A stretch of DNA of 21,044 nt, from positions 1 to 21,044 of the forward strand of contig QMOP01000004.1 in NCBI GenBank assembly GCA_003650255.1. The letters are read 5' to 3'. The position numbers and the translations under genes are program-made. Positions 13,305 to 21,044 of the stretch are shown here, piece by piece (position 1 is the first letter of the stretch; every line of letters starts with the position of its first letter). Source of the DNA: Caldisericota bacterium. GTDB lineage: Bacteria > CG03 > B21-G15. The notes under the pieces were generated by a model. The model was not told the DNA's origin, made no database searches, and saw only the letters and a list, made by a program, of their open reading frames with translations.

Positions 13305-15025
13305 ACAAAAAGTTTCACAAACCTGAACCTTTCAACATCAACAAGCCCTTTGTCAGTAAGTTTTAATTTTGGAATAACTGGTAAAGCAAGAAATGAAAGC
13401 ATCATGTATGGATCATCAAGTTTTGAACCAAGTTTTCTTGCACTTTCAAGAAGTTCTTTATATTTTGAAACAACTGTATCAAGTTTTTCATCTGTCATAA
13501 GTCCTGCTATTGGAAGTGGAAGTTTACTTAAAACCTTTCCATCCTCAACACAACATATTCCTCCACCCATCTTTACAATCTGAAGAACCGCTTCAAACAA
13601 ACTCTCATCATCAACACCACAAGCAACAATATTATGTGAATCATGTGAAATTGTTTGTGCAATCGCTCCCTTTTTAAGACCTACTCCTTTAACAAGTCCT
13701 TTCCCTATATTTCCACTTGCACTGTGTCTTTCAATAACAAAAAGTTTCAAAATATCATTTTCAGGATCACTTACAACATATCCTTTCTCTGTTTTAACCT
13801 CAGTAATCTCCTCTTCTGTTATCAACTCTCCAGGCACAACCTTTATTACCCTTGCTTTTTTACCCCTTGCTGGAATTGAAAATTGCTTTAACTCAAGCCA
13901 TTTTATATTCACAGATGACCTTATGAAAACCTTTTTCGGTTTTTTCTTCCATAAAAATCTTCCCCTACTAAAAACTTCTACTCCTTTCTTAAAAACTCTT
14001 TCAACTTTTAATTCCTTCAGATTGGAGAAAACAACCATATCAGCCCAGTATCCTGGAGCAATTGCTCCAAGATTTTTAAATCCAAAATATGTTGCTGGAT
14101 TCAATGTCACCATCCTTATTGCATTAACAGGTTCAATACCAAACTTTATTGCTTCTCTTAAAGTATAATCAAGATGTCCTCTTTCATATAGTGTAAGTGG
14201 ATGGAGATCATCAGATACAAGAATAAATCTTGACCAGTTTTTCTCATTGACAAGAGGAATAAGTGCCTTTAAATTTCTTGCAATTGAACCTTCCCTTATC
14301 ATTACAAACATGCCTTTTTCAAGTTTTTCCTTTGCCTCCTCAAGCATAAATGACTCATGGTCTGATCTTGCTCCAGCAACAATATATGCTGAAAGATTTT
14401 TACCAACAAGTGCGGGAGCGTGTCCTTCAATAATTCTACCTTTAAAAAGTTCAATTTTATTTATAACATCATCATCCCCTTCTAAAACAGCAGGATAATT
14501 CATAACCTCTCCAAGCCCAACAACCCATTTCTGCTCTGAAAATGGAATTAAATCTTCACTTGAAAGTCTTGCACCTGATGTTTCAAAACTTAATGTTGCT
14601 GGAACTGCTGATGGAAGTTCAAAATAAAGAGAGATTGGCTGATACTTACTTGCCTCAAGCATAAATTTTATTCCATCAAGGCCTAAAACATTTGCAATCT
14701 CATGCGGATCTATAACAACAGTTGTTGTTCCATGTTTTACAACTGCCTTTGCAAATTCAGTAATACTTAGAAGAGAGGACTCAATATGAATATGTGATTC
14801 TATAAAACCGGGAGAAAGATACTTTCCTTTTAAATCTATAACTCTTTTTGCTGAATAATCTCCAAACCCTACAATAACACCAGAATGAATAGCAACATGT
14901 TCTCTTTTAATCTCTCCTGAAAATACATTTATTAAAGAGGCATTTTTTAAAAGGAGATCTACTTTAATCTCATTTTTTGCTGCTCTTATTAACTGCTTTG
15001 TTATCTCTTTTGTCCAGTACTCCAT
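13301..15025 (-). CDS. ade: Adenine deaminase
   Basis: Hydrolyses adenine to hypoxanthine and ammonia. It is a 574-residue amidohydrolase of the AdeC/Ade type with the expected domain order. An N-terminal beta domain comes first, then the metal site SHIHIESS (77-84). GLGEVMNYP, GHAP and SDHES, then SDDLHP, follow in the barrel, with LNPA and ADMVVF closing the composite domain. The C-terminal adenine-deaminase domain includes ISHDSHNIVACG and GGG. The start lies 3 bases after the transketolase stop, and the stop overlaps the deoB start. It would process adenine released by MtnP or PunA. Length and motifs are complete, with no sign of decay. Confidence 0.95.
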   Translation of the reverse strand: MEYWTKEITKQLIRAAKNEIKVDLLLKNASLINVFSGEIKREHVAIHSGVIVGFGDYSAKRVIDLKGKYLSPGFIESHIHIESSLLSITEFAKAVVKHGTTTVVIDPHEIANVLGLDGIKFMLEASKYQPISLYFELPSAVPATLSFETSGARLSSEDLIPFSEQKWVVGLGEVMNYPAVLEGDDDVINKIELFKGRIIEGHAPALVGKNLSAYIVAGARSDHESFMLEEAKEKLEKGMFVMIREGSIARNLKALIPLVNEKNWSRFILVSDDLHPLTLYERGHLDYTLREAIKFGIEPVNAIRMVTLNPATYFGFKNLGAIAPGYWADMVVFSNLKELKVERVFKKGVEVFSRGRFLWKKKPKKVFIRSSVNIKWLELKQFSIPARGKKARVIKVVPGELITEEEITEVKTEKGYVVSDPENDILKLFVIERHSASGNIGKGLVKGVGLKKGAIAQTISHDSHNIVACGVDDESLFEAVLQIVKMGGGICCVEDGKVLSKLPLPIAGLMTDEKLDTVVSKYKELLESARKLGSKLDDPYMMLSFLALPVIPKLKLTDKGLVDVERFRFVKLFV

Positions 15026-15028
15026 ACC

Positions 15029-17293
15029 TCATCCTATTCTTAATCTCTCCCTTCTTTTCTTTTTATCCTTAACGAATTTCTCTATTCCTTTCAAGATGCT
15101 TTCAGGATCAAGTTGTGCTTCTTTAAGAATCTCATCAACTGTTCCTCCTGTTCTCCACCTGTTGTCACTATCACTTGAAAGAGAGTATTCCTTTGAAACT
15201 GAATTTGCAATCCAGGAACTTGTTGCAATCTTTGATTCATTTGTTATAACCATTGAGTCATGAAAATCATTTTCAGGTAATACCTTATTCTTATAATCAT
15301 CATCCTGAAGTTCAAAAAGTTCCTTACTTGTTGCAATTATTATTTTTAAATTAAACCTCTTATCAACTTCAGGAAGAATCTTTAAAAAATTATATGTTGA
15401 CATTGTCCCTCTTACAATGACTGTTCCATCCTTATCATTTGGATCTTTAAAATCTCTTATTACATAAGCACCTCTTCTTGCCTCAAAGTGTGATGGAATA
15501 TTAAGTTTCTTTCTATCAGGAATTTCTATTGGGGGTCTTGTAAGATGAAGACATATTATTGGAAAATCCTTTTTAAATGCTTCTGCTAAAAGAACGGGAA
15601 CCTCATTTGCTTCCCAAGGATGAAGGTTGCAGATTTTTCCCTCTGGAAAAAGATGTGAAATAGCAGGAGAAAATATTCCAAAATGTGTTCTTGAATCATC
15701 CGCTGTCTCAGGTCCTGAATGTCCTGCAATCCACAAAATCTTCCCCATCTTCAAAATTGCATCCTGTTCCATTTGTGAAAATAATCTATAAGGACCATAT
15801 TTAAGATAAATAAATGCTCCATAAGTGCTTGTTGCCATATTAAATCCATTAAACTCTTTATAAGGATCAAGAGCAAAATTTACACTTACAACACCAGCAG
15901 AAATTCCTGCATTACACATCTCTGTAATTCCTAAAGGAAGTAAAACCCCTTCTCTATTTTTCTCTCTATGATACCATCCAAAACCTTTCAATTCATCGTT
16001 AAAATCATAAGCGAATCCTGATATGTTTGTTGAATCTGAAAGGTCTGCTGAAGCAGCAAGAAACAGTGGTCTTCCATATTTCTTTTTACAAACAGCATTT
16101 ATATAAGAACCCCAAACCTTTAAAGCATTCCTGTTTGCTGCCTTACTTCCAGGGGAGAAGAAAAGTGTTTTTGGATATTTTTCTGGATTAAAAAGTTCTT
16201 CATCATCAATAGGAATACTTGAAACCTTTTTTCTTTCCCTTTTTTCCATCTTCTCTTTTGCCTTTAATAATGTATCAACAATATAATCAACTACCTCTTC
16301 ATGCTTTTTGAGAACTGAAAATGTAATTTTTATATTCTCCCAAAACTCCTTCCTTATATCCTCAGGAACCTTTCCAACCTCCCCAACAAATTTAACACCA
16401 TATTTCTCTTCAAAATGTCTTTTTGTCTGCCAGAAAATTTCTGAATTTATTTTATGGGGAGACCCATGTGACTTATAATCATAAAGAAGATACCCTCTTC
16501 CTTTTCTCTCTCTGAAATAGACACAGTTTGGTTTATTTTTTTCTATCTTTGTAATATCCTCAATTGCCTTTATAATTCTTTCATAATTTTCTCCTTCATC
16601 AACACCAATAACTCTCCATCCATGTGGTTCAAACCATTCCTTCGGAGTTCCATAGACTGTCTCTGATAAAGGAGGCGGATCAATTCCAAAATCATTCCAG
16701 TCAATAAGGAAAAATAAATTATCAAGTCCTAAACTGTATGCTGCATTTAAACTTTCATGAGTAACTCCTGTTGTAAGTGCCTTATCTCCTTCAATAACCC
16801 AAACCCTTACGTTCTCCATCCCTGCTCTCTTCAAAGCAAATGCCATACCAACAGAGGCAGGAAGTCCATGTCCTGATGGACCTGTGTTGAATTTAAGAAA
16901 TAGTGTTTTTCCAGTAAATTCGGCATGACCTGGAAGTCCATTTATTCTTCTAAAATTAAGAAGATCCTCTGGAAGGACAATCTTCTCCTCTGGTATATGA
17001 TATATTTCATTTTTTGTTTTTCTATATTTTATTCTGAATGCCTCTGCTATAACTGAAAGATATGCATATACAAGCGGAACTGTATGTCCTGCTGAAAGGA
17101 CAAATCTATCTCCCCTTATATCCTCCGGATTCTTTATATCAAATATAAATTCACCTGAAAATGTTAAACCAAGAATTATTGGAACCTTTGCTCTTGAGCC
17201 ACCCGGATGTCCACTTTGTCTGTAATTCAACATAAAATCAATAAGCTGGTCCATTATGTCCTGAACAACAACAATCCTTTCAGTTTCCTTCAT
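15029..17293 (-). CDS. Transketolase-like thiamine diphosphate enzyme
   Basis: Both transketolase halves are in one chain of about 754 residues, longer than the usual 620-680. Visible blocks in the PP half are GHPGGS, SAGHTVPLVYAYL, NGLPGHAEF, TGPSGHG and a cofactor motif starting EGDKALTTG that ends in DWND. The Pyr half has GITEMCNAG, whose Glu is the expected cofactor-activating residue, and DSRTHFG. The canonical GDG is GDK here, so the enzyme is divergent. An ATG at 17317 is in frame, but the ATG at 17293 has GGAGGAG just upstream and is preferred; it overlaps the receiver gene by 14 bases. Context suggests entry of ribose 5-phosphate from nucleosides into the pentose phosphate pathway. 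The substrate may differ from classical transketolase. Confidence 0.85.
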   Translation of the reverse strand: MKETERIVVVQDIMDQLIDFMLNYRQSGHPGGSRAKVPIILGLTFSGEFIFDIKNPEDIRGDRFVLSAGHTVPLVYAYLSVIAEAFRIKYRKTKNEIYHIPEEKIVLPEDLLNFRRINGLPGHAEFTGKTLFLKFNTGPSGHGLPASVGMAFALKRAGMENVRVWVIEGDKALTTGVTHESLNAAYSLGLDNLFFLIDWNDFGIDPPPLSETVYGTPKEWFEPHGWRVIGVDEGENYERIIKAIEDITKIEKNKPNCVYFRERKGRGYLLYDYKSHGSPHKINSEIFWQTKRHFEEKYGVKFVGEVGKVPEDIRKEFWENIKITFSVLKKHEEVVDYIVDTLLKAKEKMEKRERKKVSSIPIDDEELFNPEKYPKTLFFSPGSKAANRNALKVWGSYINAVCKKKYGRPLFLAASADLSDSTNISGFAYDFNDELKGFGWYHREKNREGVLLPLGITEMCNAGISAGVVSVNFALDPYKEFNGFNMATSTYGAFIYLKYGPYRLFSQMEQDAILKMGKILWIAGHSGPETADDSRTHFGIFSPAISHLFPEGKICNLHPWEANEVPVLLAEAFKKDFPIICLHLTRPPIEIPDRKKLNIPSHFEARRGAYVIRDFKDPNDKDGTVIVRGTMSTYNFLKILPEVDKRFNLKIIIATSKELFELQDDDYKNKVLPENDFHDSMVITNESKIATSSWIANSVSKEYSLSSDSDNRWRTGGTVDEILKEAQLDPESILKGIEKFVKDKKKRRERLRIG

Positions 17294-17672
17294 TCTCTCC
17301 TCCTTTTTTCTCTTCAAGCAACATATTAATCCTTTCTATCAACTGCTGGGGTTTAAACGGCTTCACAATATACCAGTTTGCTCCAACTTCAAGTGCTTTC
17401 TCAAAATCCTCTCCCATTCCAAGTGCTGTAAGCATTAAAACAGGTTTATCCTTTGTTTTTGGATTCTCCCTTATCTTTCTACAGACCTCATATCCATCCA
17501 TTCCCGGCATCATAACATCAAGAAGAACAATATCAATATCTTCATTCTGTAAAATCTCAAGCCCTTTCATTCCTGAATCAGCAGAAAAAACTTCAAAATT
17601 GTTTTTTTCAAGGATAAATTTTATAAATATCATTATCTGAGGATCATCATCAATTACAAGAACCCTCTTCAT
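17280..17672 (-). CDS. CheY-like single-domain response regulator
   Basis: A 130-residue stand-alone receiver with all functional residues: acidic cluster Asp8-Asp9-Asp10, phospho-acceptor Asp52 (LLDVMMPG), Thr82 and Lys104 (VKPF). No output domain is present, so it would act by protein contact or as a phosphate relay. It starts inside the aminotransferase stop (ATGA) with GGGAGG upstream and overlaps the transketolase start by 14 bases. No histidine kinase is seen in the window. Confidence 0.93.
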   Translation of the reverse strand: MKRVLVIDDDPQIMIFIKFILEKNNFEVFSADSGMKGLEILQNEDIDIVLLDVMMPGMDGYEVCRKIRENPKTKDKPVLMLTALGMGEDFEKALEVGANWYIVKPFKPQQLIERINMLLEEKKGGENEGN

Positions 17673-18829
17673 CCTCCCAAGACCTCCTTTATTTTATTAA
17701 TTGCCTTCTCAATATTCTCAATAGAATTTGCATAGGAAAATCTCAGGAACCCCTCTCCATATTTTCCAAAAGCAGTTCCAGAAAGACAAGCAACTCCTGC
17801 CTCTTCAAGTAAAATCTTCTCAAGTTCCTTACTTGTCTTTCCTGTTTCCCTTATATCAGGAAAAACATAAAATGCTCCTTTTGGAAGATGACACTTAAAT
17901 CCCTTTATTTCATTAAGTCCCTTTACAATAACATCCCTTCTTCTCTTAAACTCCTCTACCATTTTCTCAACCTCATCCTGTGGTCCTTTTATTGCTTCCA
18001 TACCTGAAATCTGAACAAAACTTGCAGTACATGAGTTTGAATTTGTCTGAAGTCTTGTAACACTCTCAGCAAGTTTCTTATTCATAACTCCATAACCAAG
18101 TCGCCAGCCAGTCATTGCATATGTTTTAGAAAATCCATTTAAAATTATTGTTCTTTCTTTCATCCCAGGAAAACTGGCAATTGAGTAATGCTCTTCGTCG
18201 TATATAATCTTTTCATAAACCTCATCAGAAAGGATATAAATATTTTCTTTATCCTTCAAAATATCATACAATTCCTTTAGAAACTGTTTTGTCATAACAC
18301 TTCCTGTTGGATTATGAGGAGAGTTTAAAATTATAAGTTTTGTTTTCTCTGTAATTAAATCCTTGAATTTATTTAAGTCAAACAAAAAATCAAATTTTTC
18401 CTCAAGTGGTATTGGAATTGGTTTTGCTCCTACAAAATTCACAACACTTTCATATATTGGAAAACCTGGATCAGGATAAAGGACCTCATCTCCCTCATCA
18501 ACAAGTGCTAAAATTGAAAAGAATATTATTGGTTTTGCTCCAGGAGTAATTACAACCTCTTCAGGAGAAACAGAAATATTTCTTGTCTTTGAAATATACT
18601 CTGCTATCACTTCCCTTACTTCTGGAATACCTCCACTTGGTGTATAATGAGTATAACCCTCATCAAGTGCTTTTTTGCATGCTTCTCTGATATTTTCTGG
18701 AGTGTCAAAATCTGGCTCACCAATCTCAAGATGAACAATCTCCTTACCCTCTTTCTCAAGTTGTTTTGCTCTTGCAAGAACCTCAAAAGCTGTTTCTGTT
18801 CCAAGACGGCTCATTCTTTTAGCAAGCAT
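17669..18829 (-). CDS. Class I aminotransferase (aspartate aminotransferase-like)
   Basis: A PLP-dependent fold type I enzyme of 386 residues, in the aspartate aminotransferase Ibeta-like group common in bacteria and archaea. Visible are the N-terminal EIGEPDFDTP segment, the HYTPSGG block, NSPHNPTG (169-176), SDEVYE (201-206) and the PLP lysine Lys235 in GFSKTYAMTGWRLGY. The C-terminal EGFLRFSYA block carries the substrate carboxylate Arg. AGGAGG precedes the ATG. It lies between two receiver genes (12-base gap on one side, ATGA overlap on the other), an unexpected place for amino acid metabolism. Substrate could be aspartate, aromatic amino acids or alanine. Confidence 0.92.
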   Translation of the reverse strand: MLAKRMSRLGTETAFEVLARAKQLEKEGKEIVHLEIGEPDFDTPENIREACKKALDEGYTHYTPSGGIPEVREVIAEYISKTRNISVSPEEVVITPGAKPIIFFSILALVDEGDEVLYPDPGFPIYESVVNFVGAKPIPIPLEEKFDFLFDLNKFKDLITEKTKLIILNSPHNPTGSVMTKQFLKELYDILKDKENIYILSDEVYEKIIYDEEHYSIASFPGMKERTIILNGFSKTYAMTGWRLGYGVMNKKLAESVTRLQTNSNSCTASFVQISGMEAIKGPQDEVEKMVEEFKRRRDVIVKGLNEIKGFKCHLPKGAFYVFPDIRETGKTSKELEKILLEEAGVACLSGTAFGKYGEGFLRFSYANSIENIEKAINKIKEVLGG

Positions 18830-18841
18830 TCTTCCCTCCTT

Positions 18842-19348
18842 TTACTCTCCTCCTATAATCTCTTCACCATGTGTTTCATGTCTCCTTTCTTCAGCATACT
18901 TCTTCATTATTTCCTTTTCACTTACTCCAGTTCCAAGAAGATTATGAACCTTTACAATAAATGACCCTCTTGCTATTGGCTTTTGAACAAATTCAACTAC
19001 ATTGGGCTCAAGTTCAACAAGTTGTCTTCTTTCATCTTCAGGAACATTCTTCTTTGTAAGTATCATCACCGGTATCTCCTTTGTCCTTCTTGAAATTGTT
19101 TGAAGCCTCTTTATCACTTCATACCCTGATATCCTTGGAAGAAATAACTCAAGTATTATCAAATCAGGATTATCATGTATTGCATGCACAACTCCCCTTA
19201 TTCCATCAAATGCAACACTTGTTCTGAATCCCTCTTCATGTAAGTATTCTTTCATAAGACGAACTGCTTCCTTGTCCTCATCTATTATCAGAATAAGTGG
19301 GGGCTTATCCTTCCTCGATGGCGGTCTTGCACCTGGAATTAAAGGCAC
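18842..19348 (-). CDS. Receiver-domain protein with Glu at the phospho-acceptor site
   Basis: A 168-residue protein with a short Pro/Arg-rich leader (1-17), a receiver domain (about 18-138) and a charged 30-residue tail ending EEIIGGE. Acidic residues Asp23-Glu24-Asp25, Thr98 and Lys123 (VQKPI) are in place. Aligned with the neighbouring receiver, the phospho-acceptor position is Glu67 (DLIILELFLP), codon GAG, instead of Asp. Glu here often mimics the phosphorylated state, so signalling may be constitutive or phosphate-independent. The start is GTG with GGAGGAG directly upstream; the nearby ATG is out of frame and stops after three codons. It follows the DnaA-like gene by about 9 bases, hinting at partnership. 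Confidence 0.9.
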   Translation of the reverse strand: MPLIPGARPPSRKDKPPLILIIDEDKEAVRLMKEYLHEEGFRTSVAFDGIRGVVHAIHDNPDLIILELFLPRISGYEVIKRLQTISRRTKEIPVMILTKKNVPEDERRQLVELEPNVVEFVQKPIARGSFIVKVHNLLGTGVSEKEIMKKYAEERRHETHGEEIIGGE

Positions 19349-19357
19349 ATCTCCTCC

Positions 19358-21044
19358 TTAAAATATCTCCCTTAATTTCTGAATTCCAAGTTTCTGATGA
19401 CCGAAATTCGCAATATCAAGTAAATAGTTTAAATAATTAAATGTTTGCCTCATCTCTTTATAAGAAATATATTCAAAACACATCCCTTCCTCATCAAATG
19501 CCTGTTTTAATCCCTCATAAAATTTTGACTCATTGACTCTATCCTCAGGTGTTGGTCCTATCACAATTGCAATATTTACCTTACTCGTCTTACACATCTC
19601 AACAAGGAGTTTAAAATTCATATTCTCTTCTGGAAAATATTCATTGGTAAACTGGTATTCAAGTTCAAAATGAAGTTTATATTTTTCTATTGCATTTGAA
19701 AAATACTCAATAACCATATCTTTATATTTTCCCTTTCCATGTGGATAGAAAAGCCCAACAGGAATTTTTCTTAAAACTCTTCTTTTTACTTTTCCTTCCC
19801 TCTTCTCAATCGGCTCTTTTCTCTCCTTCTTCTCTTTTTTCTCTTCTTCTACAACCTCCTTCACCTCTTTTATTTCAACTGTTGGCTTTTCTGGTGGCTT
19901 TGTAAGTTCCTCCAGCTCTTTCAAAGCTTTTAAATCTATCTTCTCATCCTTCTTCTTTGATTTATGAACAACTCCCCACTTTCCTTTACCATAATCAGGA
20001 GGAGCATATCTTCTACATTTAAAACAGTAGTATCTATCATACTCCTCAATGTATTCAATGGGTCCACCACAGTATGGACATTCTACCTCTGGTGGAGGAG
20101 GCGGAAGATTTTCTGAAGGAGGTGGAGGTGGAACCTCCCTCTTTTTTGCTTTTTCCTTTTCCTCTTTTTCTCCTTCCTCTTTTTCACCAAACATCTCCTT
20201 TACATCCTCAACCGAAACCTCTCCTTTTATCTGATAATATGCATAAAGTCTGTTTATAAAACCAACAAGTTCCCTGACAGAATGTGAAAGTTTCTCAGCG
20301 GCATAGAAAAGAATCTCATCTGGAACATCAAACCCTGCTTTTTCAAGTTTTTTCTTTAAAATTGCAACCCTTGTCTGTATATCCGGTTTTTCAATTCCAG
20401 TTATAAGTCCCCATTCAAATCTTGAACGAATTCTGTCTGTAATTCCCTCTATCTCCTTTGGCGGTCTATCAGAAGTAATAACAATCTGCTTTCCTGAATT
20501 ATACAATCTTTCAAAAATCCTAAAAAATATCTCCTCTGCTCCTTCTCCCTTTAAAAACTGAATATCATCAATAAGAAGTAAATCGAGTAAAACATACTTC
20601 GTTATTAACTCCTTCTGTGTTCCCGAACGTATTCCTTCAACAACCTCTTGAATAAAATCAGGAGTTGAAACATAAAGAACCCTTTTTGATGGGTCATCTT
20701 TTAAAACTTTATTACCTATTGCATGAAGTAAATGTGTTTTTCCAAGCCCAACTCCACCCCATATAAAAAGAGGATTATAAACTTTTCCGAGGGATTCTGC
20801 TACCTGTATACAAGCTGAATGTGGAAATCTATTTCCTTTTCCAACAACAAAATTCTCAAATGTATATTCAGGGTTTAATCTTGCCTCTTCAAATAATTTC
20901 TCAACAACCTCTAACCTCTCTTTTTCTTCCTTTCTTTCAACCTTTTCCACAACTCTACCTTCTTTCTTCTCACCTCCTTCAAATTCCCTTAAAATATTTA
21001 TCAATCTTTCCTTATCCCCATCCTCAAGAGCAACATAAAAAGCA
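19358..21044 (-). CDS. DnaA-like AAA+ ATPase with zinc ribbon, 5' end cut by window
   Basis: Residue numbers count from the TTG at 21004. The DnaA-type ATPase core has Walker A GGVGLGKT (83-90), Walker B LLLIDD (142-147), sensor 1 TSDR (177-180), an arginine-finger region RIRSRFEWG and sensor 2 SVRELVGF (242-249). The DNA-binding domain IV of DnaA is absent. In its place are a Pro-rich linker (291-305), a four-Cys zinc ribbon (Cys309, 312, 327, 330), a Lys/Glu-rich linker (about 350-410) and an alpha/beta domain (about 413-548). The frame is open for 13 more codons to the window edge, with protein-like sequence (AFYVALEDGDKERL), and no Shine-Dalgarno precedes the TTG, so the gene probably starts outside. 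It is not the replication initiator itself; it may be an AAA+ adaptor or regulator. Confidence 0.88.
   Translation of the reverse strand, partial: AFYVALEDGDKERLINILREFEGGEKKEGRVVEKVERKEEKERLEVVEKLFEEARLNPEYTFENFVVGKGNRFPHSACIQVAESLGKVYNPLFIWGGVGLGKTHLLHAIGNKVLKDDPSKRVLYVSTPDFIQEVVEGIRSGTQKELITKYVLLDLLLIDDIQFLKGEGAEEIFFRIFERLYNSGKQIVITSDRPPKEIEGITDRIRSRFEWGLITGIEKPDIQTRVAILKKKLEKAGFDVPDEILFYAAEKLSHSVRELVGFINRLYAYYQIKGEVSVEDVKEMFGEKEEGEKEEKEKAKKREVPPPPPSENLPPPPPEVECPYCGGPIEYIEEYDRYYCFKCRRYAPPDYGKGKWGVVHKSKKKDEKIDLKALKELEELTKPPEKPTVEIKEVKEVVEEEKKEKKERKEPIEKREGKVKRRVLRKIPVGLFYPHGKGKYKDMVIEYFSNAIEKYKLHFELEYQFTNEYFPEENMNFKLLVEMCKTSKVNIAIVIGPTPEDRVNESKFYEGLKQAFDEEGMCFEYISYKEMRQTFNYLNYLLDIANFGHQKLGIQKLREIF

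Noticed and set aside
17294..17317. Upstream ATG at 17317 as the transketolase start
   Set aside because: The ATG at 17293 has GGAGGAG at proper spacing; the extra eight Lys/Arg/Glu residues look like antecedent ribosome-site sequence.
21002..21004. TTG at 21004 as the true start of the DnaA-like protein
   Set aside because: No Shine-Dalgarno precedes it and the frame stays open with protein-like sequence to the window edge.

Overview
This is an AT-rich bacterial segment in which every convincing gene lies on the minus strand, so transcription runs from the right edge to the left edge. There are 18 protein genes, mostly overlapping by a few bases or separated by fewer than 20, and most starts are preceded by a strong GGAGG-type ribosome binding site. 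The protein set (CheY-like receivers, a DnaA-type ATPase, dGTPase family, DeoA, DeoB, AdeC, a PUR-type small protein) is bacterial. Lys/Glu/Ile-rich proteins, a Clp1-type polynucleotide kinase and dispersed hairpin repeats suggest a poorly sampled, perhaps thermophilic, uncultured lineage. I cannot name the phylum with confidence. I found no tRNA, rRNA, CRISPR array, transposase or gene-free stretch longer than about 165 bases, and no convincing promoter or rho-independent terminator.

Layout in transcription order. (1) 21044-17280: a DnaA-like AAA+ protein with a zinc ribbon and an unusual C-terminal domain (cut by the window edge), a receiver whose phospho-acceptor Asp is Glu, a class I aminotransferase and a canonical receiver. 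(2) 17293-11347: a transketolase-like enzyme, adenine deaminase, phosphopentomutase and purine nucleoside phosphorylase, tightly coupled. (3) A 146-base spacer with paired hairpin repeats, then thymidine/pyrimidine nucleoside phosphorylase (11200-9872). (4) A 163-base spacer with a GC-rich imperfect inverted repeat and heptamer repeats. (5) 9708-3042: TIM-barrel protein and P-loop kinase (copy 2), DHH phosphoesterase, PUR-type protein, MTA phosphorylase, TIM-barrel protein and P-loop kinase (copy 1), adenosine deaminase. (6) 3052-373: an Sm-like small protein, a Clp1/Grc3-type RNA kinase and a dGTPase-family hydrolase. (7) A second spacer with the same paired hairpin repeats, then a DUF3006-like small protein.

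The genes read as one nucleic-acid and nucleoside turnover programme. RNA ends or oligonucleotides could be handled by the DHH enzyme and the Clp1-type kinase. Nucleosides would be split by three phosphorylases (PunA, DeoA, MtnP), purines deaminated by AdeC and Add, and pentose 1-phosphate converted by DeoB to pentose 5-phosphate for the transketolase. The unexplained part is a two-gene module, a sugar-isomerase-type TIM barrel followed by a small P-loop kinase, present twice in the cluster with conserved putative metal ligands and kinase motifs. It is the best candidate for an undescribed salvage step.

Non-coding structure is also notable. Heptamer tandem repeats supply the stop codons of three genes. 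Paired REP-like hairpins show compensatory base changes between their two copies. A roughly 107-base GC-rich inverted repeat is out of character with its AT-rich surroundings.
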